From JADFUS01 sp036653215 (GTDB taxonomy: Bacteria > Bacteroidota > Bacteroidia > Bacteroidales > Rikenellaceae), in NCBI GenBank assembly GCA_036653215.1, contig JAVVUK010000029.1, forward strand, positions 1-17,322: a stretch of DNA of 17,322 bases. Reading direction: 5' to 3'. The notes under the pieces are model-generated. The model worked only from the letters and a program-made list of their open reading frames with translations. It did not search any database and was not told the origin of the DNA. Positions 13,073 to 17,322 of this stretch are shown in pieces (position 1 is the stretch's first letter; each line of letters begins with the position of its first letter). Made by a program: the position numbers and the translations under genes.

Positions 13073-13080
13073 TATTTTTG
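13073..13080 (+). promoter_or_regulatory. -7 element of the PAS/SpoIIE operon
   Basis: TATTTTTG matches TAnnTTTG 18 bases before the ATG at 13099. A short dyad, TACCT-N5-AGGTA (13041-13055), overlaps the expected -33 region, where no good TTG is seen. The dyad could be an operator replacing a strong -33 element. Confidence 0.4.
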
Positions 13081-13098
13081 TGTCAAATAATTAAATAA

Positions 13099-13674
13099 AT
13101 GGACGCTAAGAACTCATTATTAGACTATCAAACAAAAATAAAAGAACTTGAACAAGAAAATATCTTGTTAAGAAAACAAAGTCTTGATATTGCAAGTGTG
13201 TTTGGTGAGGTCATGGAAAAGATTTTTTATCCTTTAGTACTTACAAAAAAAGACGGAGAGATAAAACATTATAACTATGACTTTGTCGACATATTAGATT
13301 TTGATGCTCGTGATAAAGCTACTGAGATTAATGGACTTAAGTTTACTTTACTCAAAGAAGTCCTTTCTGAAGAGGTGTATGAAGCTATACGAGACATCGC
13401 CTATGGAGATAAAGAGGGAGAAACAAGAGTAGTCTTAATTAAAGAATTTTCATATATGTTAAACGTCTACCCTATCAAAAATGGCGATTATTATCTTATA
13501 TCTTTTAGAAGCATAATAGATAACCAATTGGCAAATGAAGAGTTATACTCAAGGTTGCAGGAGGTTATTAGACGAAATATGAAGATGGTGCAAAATATAG
13601 GCTTTGTTATGGGCGAAGAGACAGCCTCTTTAACATCAGACTTAAATTCTATAATAAAAGACATACGTAAGTAG
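13099..13674 (+). CDS. PAS-like sensor protein paired with SpoIIE phosphatase (191 aa)
   Basis: Cytoplasmic protein, probably a signal-sensing partner of the downstream phosphatase. Residues 1-30 form a short coiled coil (KIKELEQENILLRKQS). Residues 35-145 look like a PAS fold: FGEVMEKIFYPLVLTKKDGE, then the strand pair ending YMLNVYPIKNGDYYLISFR. Residues 150-191 are helical and end in GEETASLTSDLNSIIKDIRK. No kinase, cyclase or Cys-ligated cluster motif is seen, so output must be through a partner. The stop TAG is followed at once by the ATG of the SpoIIE gene, a zero-base gap that suggests a fixed ratio of the two proteins. Such PAS/SpoIIE pairs are known to me from gene clusters of [FeFe]-hydrogenases; the PAS call itself is by fold pattern only. 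Confidence 0.6.
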   Translation: MDAKNSLLDYQTKIKELEQENILLRKQSLDIASVFGEVMEKIFYPLVLTKKDGEIKHYNYDFVDILDFDARDKATEINGLKFTLLKEVLSEEVYEAIRDIAYGDKEGETRVVLIKEFSYMLNVYPIKNGDYYLISFRSIIDNQLANEELYSRLQEVIRRNMKMVQNIGFVMGEETASLTSDLNSIIKDIRK

Positions 13675-14853
13675 ATGAGAAATAGTATATTTGTTGATAT
13701 AGCATGTAAACAACAGTGTTGTAGGCTTGAACCTATATGTGGCGATACATTTATGAGTCGTCGTAGTAAAGAGGGCGATAGGTGTGTTGCTGTGTTGTCT
13801 GACGGCATGGGACATGGCGTAAAGGCTAACGTATTATCTACCCTAACGGCTACCTTTGCCATTTTTGATGAGACAGGCTTAAACGATATACGAAAGTTAG
13901 CACAAAATATAATAAATACTCTTCCTGTGTGTAGTAAAAGGAAGGTTAGCTACTCTACATTTACAATTGTTGAGGTCAATACCCTTACTGGTAAAGCCTC
14001 AATAGTAGAATTCGACAATCCTCGATGTCTTATTTATAGAGAAGGTGTTCCTATAAATTTTGAACGTGAGAAATTTATCATGGATCGTGAAAATTATAGG
14101 CCTCAAACCATATATCAAACCAAATTTGACATTAAAATAGGCGATCGTATTGTCTTAATGAGCGATGGCGTAACACATAGTGGTTTGGGAAATTGTTATT
14201 CTTTTGGTTGGGAAAGGGAAAATGTGGAGGCTTTTATAAAAGAGAAGTTAGATGCCTCAAATAGTTTAACCTCTGCGGAGCTTGCAAAGGCTGTTTTGTC
14301 GCAAGCTGTACGAAACGACCACGATCTTACAAACGACGATGTAAGTTGTGCTGTTATCACTTTGCGAAATGCGAAAAAGACTATTTTTATATCGTGTCTT
14401 CCTGAAGATGAAAACAAAACGGACAATCTTGTAAAAAGGTTATATAACTTTAATGGTAAGCGCATTATATGTGGCTACCCTATCGCTTCTTTAATTGCTG
14501 GTGTTAAAGGAGAAAATCCTCTCAAAGATATAATCTCTGAAGATGCCGACCTGCCGCCTCTTTGGCATATGAGAGATGTCGATATTGTCTCTGAAGGTTT
14601 GGCTACTTTAAACAAAGTTTATAGTGTTTTAAACAACGAAGAGATGCTATTTTCCGAAAAGGGAGCTGCCTTTTCTATTATAGAAACGCTTCTTGAGAGT
14701 GATGAGATCCATTTTATTATAGGAAATGCTGGATATACTTATAGTGATATTTATGGTTTCGATGAGTTTAAAGTGAGGCGTAACCTAATTAGAAGCTTAT
14801 GCAGAGTGTTAGAGACAAAATACCTAAAATCTGTAAAAGTTGAGTATATTTAA
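13675..14853 (+). CDS. SpoIIE-type serine phosphatase with extra C-terminal domain (392 aa)
   Basis: Metal-dependent PP2C-like phosphatase, likely acting on a phosphoserine protein. The catalytic domain (1-232) keeps the metal ligands: Asp24 in GDTF, Asp43 in LSDGMGHG, Asp164 in LMSDGVTHSG and Asp222 in NDDVSCAVITL. Residues 235-392 are a second domain with the blocks GKRIICGYPIASLIA (261-275), DVDIVSEGLATLNKV (301-315) and DEIHFIIGNA (343-352). I recall equivalent blocks (GKK-VCGGTTA, DLVTEG-TL) in phosphatases next to clostridial [FeFe]-hydrogenases, which makes this the hydrogenase-associated type. Cys5/6-like clusters are absent, but CKQQCC occurs at 11-16. It starts one base after the stop of the PAS gene, and the glycosyltransferase follows after 15 bases. 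No hydrogenase or anti-sigma partner is in the window, so the substrate is unknown. Confidence 0.8.
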   Translation: MRNSIFVDIACKQQCCRLEPICGDTFMSRRSKEGDRCVAVLSDGMGHGVKANVLSTLTATFAIFDETGLNDIRKLAQNIINTLPVCSKRKVSYSTFTIVEVNTLTGKASIVEFDNPRCLIYREGVPINFEREKFIMDRENYRPQTIYQTKFDIKIGDRIVLMSDGVTHSGLGNCYSFGWERENVEAFIKEKLDASNSLTSAELAKAVLSQAVRNDHDLTNDDVSCAVITLRNAKKTIFISCLPEDENKTDNLVKRLYNFNGKRIICGYPIASLIAGVKGENPLKDIISEDADLPPLWHMRDVDIVSEGLATLNKVYSVLNNEEMLFSEKGAAFSIIETLLESDEIHFIIGNAGYTYSDIYGFDEFKVRRNLIRSLCRVLETKYLKSVKVEYI

Positions 14854-14868
14854 ACAGACTCTTAAACA

Positions 14869-16023
14869 ATGAAGATATTAATAATTCATAATAACTACAC
14901 CTCTCGTGGAGGAGAAGAGAGCGTTGTCGAATTTCAGACAAAGCTTTTTAGAGAGATGGGGCATGAGGTTATCCTTTACCAAAAGCAAAATATAAAATAT
15001 AGCAATATATTAAAAAAGATATGTCGTTTTATGAATGGCTTTTTTAATGTGAAGTCTTATTTTGAGATGAGACGCATAATAAAAGCCAACAAACCAGATG
15101 TGGCTATCGTCCATAATCTTTATCACCTTATAACTCCGAGTGCCTTAATTCCGTTAAAAAGGGCTTCTATTCCTGTTTTTATGGTTCTTCATAATTACAG
15201 GGTGCTTTGTCCTTTGGCTACCATGTTTCGTGGTGGTGGCATTTGTCGAGAATGTATGACAAGAGATGAGAAGGAGTTTTGTTGTGTCTTAAACAACTGT
15301 ACTAATAATTTAGCGGAGTCTATTTTCGTGTCTTTGAGGAATTTATTTGTACGTAAGAGTCATATCTTGACTAAGAATGTAGATACATTTATAGCTCTTA
15401 GCGAGTTTCAAAAGAATGTTTTAGTGTCTTATGGGTTTAAGGCTTCGCAAATTACCGTTATCCCAAATGCCATAAATATAGACACTACTACCCCACTGTC
15501 GATGCCAAAAGATGATTATTTAGCTTTTGTGGGGCGCATGACTCCAGAAAAAGGTATCGATGTGCTATTTGATTTAGCCCTTCGTATGCCAGATATAAAA
15601 TTTAAAGTGGCAGGCGATAATACCATTCCTCAACATATTAAAGCACCTTTAAACATCGAGTTTTGTGGTTATCTAAGCAGTGATCTCCTTTCAGCATTTT
15701 ATACAAAGGCTGTGGCTTTAGTGATGACCAGTAAGTGCTATGAGGGATTTCCTGTTGTTGTGCTTGAGGCTTTTAAACATAAAACAGCTGTCATAGTACC
15801 ACGTTTGGGAGCTATGCCTAACATAGTAGATGATAACATAAACGGTATGGTGTATGACGCTTTTGAACTTGGGCTTTTGGTCGATAGGATAAGAGCTACT
15901 TCGAAATACGATTTTGAGACTATGGGAATTAAAGGGTATCAAAAAATAGAGGGTAACTACGACTCTATGACATATTATAACAGTTATATTAATTTATTTG
16001 AAAATGATAGAAGAGGATTATAA
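14869..16023 (+). CDS. GT4-type glycosyltransferase with Cys-rich segment (384 aa)
   Basis: Retaining GT-B glycosyltransferase, transferring a sugar from a nucleotide donor, probably to a cell-surface polysaccharide or lipid. The N-terminal acceptor domain opens MKILIIHNNYTSRGGEESVV. The donor domain shows VIPNAIN (197-203), FVGRMTPEKGIDVL (220-233) and the EX7E motif EGFPVVVLE (Glu292 and Glu300). A Cys cluster lies at 114-144 (CPLATMFRGGGICREC, CC and NNC), a probable zinc-binding insert known from some family-4 enzymes. There is no signal peptide or membrane anchor. It sits 15 bases after the SpoIIE gene and overlaps the next gene by 20 bases, so it is co-transcribed with both. No other polysaccharide gene is near, so it is not part of a visible capsule cluster. 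Confidence 0.85.
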   Translation: MKILIIHNNYTSRGGEESVVEFQTKLFREMGHEVILYQKQNIKYSNILKKICRFMNGFFNVKSYFEMRRIIKANKPDVAIVHNLYHLITPSALIPLKRASIPVFMVLHNYRVLCPLATMFRGGGICRECMTRDEKEFCCVLNNCTNNLAESIFVSLRNLFVRKSHILTKNVDTFIALSEFQKNVLVSYGFKASQITVIPNAINIDTTTPLSMPKDDYLAFVGRMTPEKGIDVLFDLALRMPDIKFKVAGDNTIPQHIKAPLNIEFCGYLSSDLLSAFYTKAVALVMTSKCYEGFPVVVLEAFKHKTAVIVPRLGAMPNIVDDNINGMVYDAFELGLLVDRIRATSKYDFETMGIKGYQKIEGNYDSMTYYNSYINLFENDRRGL

Positions 16024-17056
16024 CATAACCCCCGACCAGTTGGATGAGATGATGAAGCGTGAGCTTGGTGTCTTTGATGATAATGAGCCACTACCTCAAG
16101 AAGCAAGGGTAGATGTTGATAAAAACGATAAGAAAAGACATCAAAGACGTGGTGAGGGTAAGAATATCTCTTTTACCATTGAAAAGCCAGAAGAGTTGTT
16201 GGTCTTCTTGCGAGAGAAGATGCCGGACAAGAGCCGCACCACCATCAAATCGTTTCTGGCACATAAGCAGATTTCTGTAAATGGTATTCCCACAACACAA
16301 TTCAACCACGATCTATCTGTTGGGGATGTGGTGATGGTTAGCTTTGGCGTTACGCATGAGACTTTCAAAAATCCATTTCTGAGAATTGTATACGAGGACG
16401 ATGCGATACTTGTTGTCAACAAACGTAATGGGCTGCTTACTATGGCGACCGATAGTGAGCGTCAACGTACTGCATATTACATACTTAGCGAATATTTGAA
16501 ACAGCAAGATCAGAATAATCGTATATTTATAGTTCACCGTCTCGACCGTGAGACTTCTGGGATTGTTGTTTTTGCGAAGAGTCAAGAGGTTCAACATACC
16601 TTTCAGTATAATTGGAACGAGATAGTTCTTGAGAGGAAATATATAGCCGTTGTTGAGGGTAAAGTTGAGCAGGAGAGCGGAGAGGTGCGTTCATACCTTG
16701 CTGAAAATAAAGCGTTTCATGTCTACTCTACCCAAAATCCAGAAGATGGAGAACTTGCCATAACACGATATAAAAGGCTTCAAGTGGGTCGTGATAATAC
16801 TATGATGGAGCTTGAATTGGAGACAGGTAAGAAAAATCAAATACGTGTTCACATGAGTGATCTTGGACATCCCATTGTTGGAGATAGAAAATATGGAGCC
16901 GATGTATCCCCAATTGGTCGTCTTGCCCTTCATGCCAGCAAGATCCGTTTTATCCATCCTATTACAAAAAAAGAGATGGTGTTTGATACGGGGATCCCTA
17001 CTATGTTTGGTTATGCCTTAATGGATAAACAAAGGTTTAACAAAAGAGTACGTTAG
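16004..17056 (+). CDS. RluA-family RNA pseudouridine synthase (350 aa)
   Basis: Converts specific uridines of rRNA or tRNA to pseudouridine. An S4 domain spans about 63-112 (TTIKSFLAHKQISVNGIP). The catalytic domain follows with HRLDRETSGIVVFAKS (178-193, nucleophile Asp181) and the end motif ETGKKNQIRVHMSDLGHPIV (273-292). The first ~50 residues are a charged tail, acidic then basic (KKRHQRR, 43-49), outside the usual fold. The start is the ATG at 16004; a TTG at 15998 is in frame but inferior. The gene overlaps the glycosyltransferase by 20 bases. Its 5' part is somewhat richer in G and C than its neighbours. The target site (rluA-, rluC- or rluD-like) cannot be assigned from motifs. Confidence 0.9.
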   Translation: MIEEDYNITPDQLDEMMKRELGVFDDNEPLPQEARVDVDKNDKKRHQRRGEGKNISFTIEKPEELLVFLREKMPDKSRTTIKSFLAHKQISVNGIPTTQFNHDLSVGDVVMVSFGVTHETFKNPFLRIVYEDDAILVVNKRNGLLTMATDSERQRTAYYILSEYLKQQDQNNRIFIVHRLDRETSGIVVFAKSQEVQHTFQYNWNEIVLERKYIAVVEGKVEQESGEVRSYLAENKAFHVYSTQNPEDGELAITRYKRLQVGRDNTMMELELETGKKNQIRVHMSDLGHPIVGDRKYGADVSPIGRLALHASKIRFIHPITKKEMVFDTGIPTMFGYALMDKQRFNKRVR

Positions 17057-17071
17057 TGTTTCGTATATTTG

Positions 17072-17119
17072 ATATAGAAAAAGGATAAGTAAAATTGTTT
17101 ACTTATCCTTTTTCTATAT
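17072..17119. terminator. 22-bp-stem bidirectional terminator
   Basis: Arms 17072-17093 and 17098-17119 are perfect inverted copies with an ATTG loop. The stem includes a long A-run and T-run, so it can end transcription from both the four-gene plus-strand unit and the convergent phosphatase gene. Confidence 0.85.
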
Positions 17120-17128
17120 ATCATATTT

Positions 17129-17322
17129 CTATTTAAGAAGCCTAATAGGAATTTCACGATTTTCAAGCCTCCCTATAAATTTATCAGCTCCAACACCGAT
17201 GGCTTGTATTAGTACAGGTGCTGCGGTATGGTAAAATGTCGTTGTGCCAACTCCAGCTCTATGTGCCATGATCTTTATAGCAGCAACAGTAAGAGGGTCA
17301 TATTCGCCATATTTAGACCAAT
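17129..17322 (-). CDS. Alkaline phosphatase, C-terminal part (partial)
   Basis: The gene runs off the right edge; only the last 63 codons are present, with the TAG at 17131-17129. The visible end reads ...KIMAHRAGVGTTTFYHTAAPVL, then AIGVGADKFIGRLENREIP. It matches the C-terminus of the alkaline phosphatase superfamily: the HT in YHTAAPV corresponds to the zinc-ligand His of the usual HTG-x-x-VPV motif, and FIGRLENREI corresponds to the F-G-x-x-DNT-I tail. The usual Gly after HT is Ala here. These are typically exported enzymes that release phosphate from esters, but the signal peptide and active-site Ser lie outside the window. Confidence 0.7.
   Translation of the reverse strand, partial: WSKYGEYDPLTVAAIKIMAHRAGVGTTTFYHTAAPVLIQAIGVGADKFIGRLENREIPIRLLK

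Overview
The window reads as chromosomal DNA of a low-GC member of the Bacteroidota, most likely the order Bacteroidales. Three things point there. Several genes are preceded by the Bacteroidota-type promoter (TTG or TTTG, a 19-20 bp spacer, then TAnnTTTG). Shine-Dalgarno sites are mostly absent. The gene repertoire also fits: an Hc1-type histone-like protein, a UvrA whose first zinc region reads CPTTG, a YafV-type amidase and a CvfB-like S1 protein. The genus cannot be fixed from the sequence alone. No tRNA, rRNA, CRISPR array or insertion sequence was seen.

Positions 1-3900 are the accessory-looking part. A 503-base AT-rich stretch leads into a small XRE-type regulator (504-1010), which ends in a clear terminator. 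Facing it on the minus strand is a coupled pair: a 101-residue protein with a possible helix-turn-helix (3334-3639) and a complete phage-type large terminase (1391-3334). No portal, capsid, tail, integrase or lysis gene is present, so the packaging motor stands alone here. A perfect 27-bp palindrome lies just downstream of a -7 promoter element upstream of the pair. Its TTACAA/TTGTAA half-sites also bracket the start of the XRE gene.

Positions 3917-4450 hold two short plus-strand genes: a 57-residue histone H1-like protein and a 93-residue membrane protein whose promoter overlaps the preceding terminator. Positions 4421-9276 are a tight minus-strand operon read in the order omega-amidase, TauE/SafE permease, uvrA, SpoU-type RNA methyltransferase, with overlapping or nearly touching genes. 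Diverging from it are a CvfB-like RNA-binding protein and purA (adenylosuccinate synthetase), followed by a bidirectional terminator. A minus-strand pair then encodes a NifX/NifB-type metallocluster-binding protein and an OsmC-type thiol protein, and beyond it is a minus-strand cold-shock gene with its own terminator and promoter.

Positions 13099-17056 form a four-gene plus-strand unit: a PAS-like sensor, a SpoIIE phosphatase with an additional C-terminal domain, a family-4-type glycosyltransferase and an RluA-type pseudouridine synthase. It closes with a 22-bp-stem terminator. The PAS/SpoIIE pair resembles modules I recall beside [FeFe]-hydrogenase genes, but no hydrogenase gene is in the window. 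The right edge cuts a minus-strand alkaline phosphatase, of which only the C-terminus is seen.

The two places most worth a second look are the isolated terminase unit with its palindromic control region, and the PAS/SpoIIE module with its poorly described C-terminal domain.
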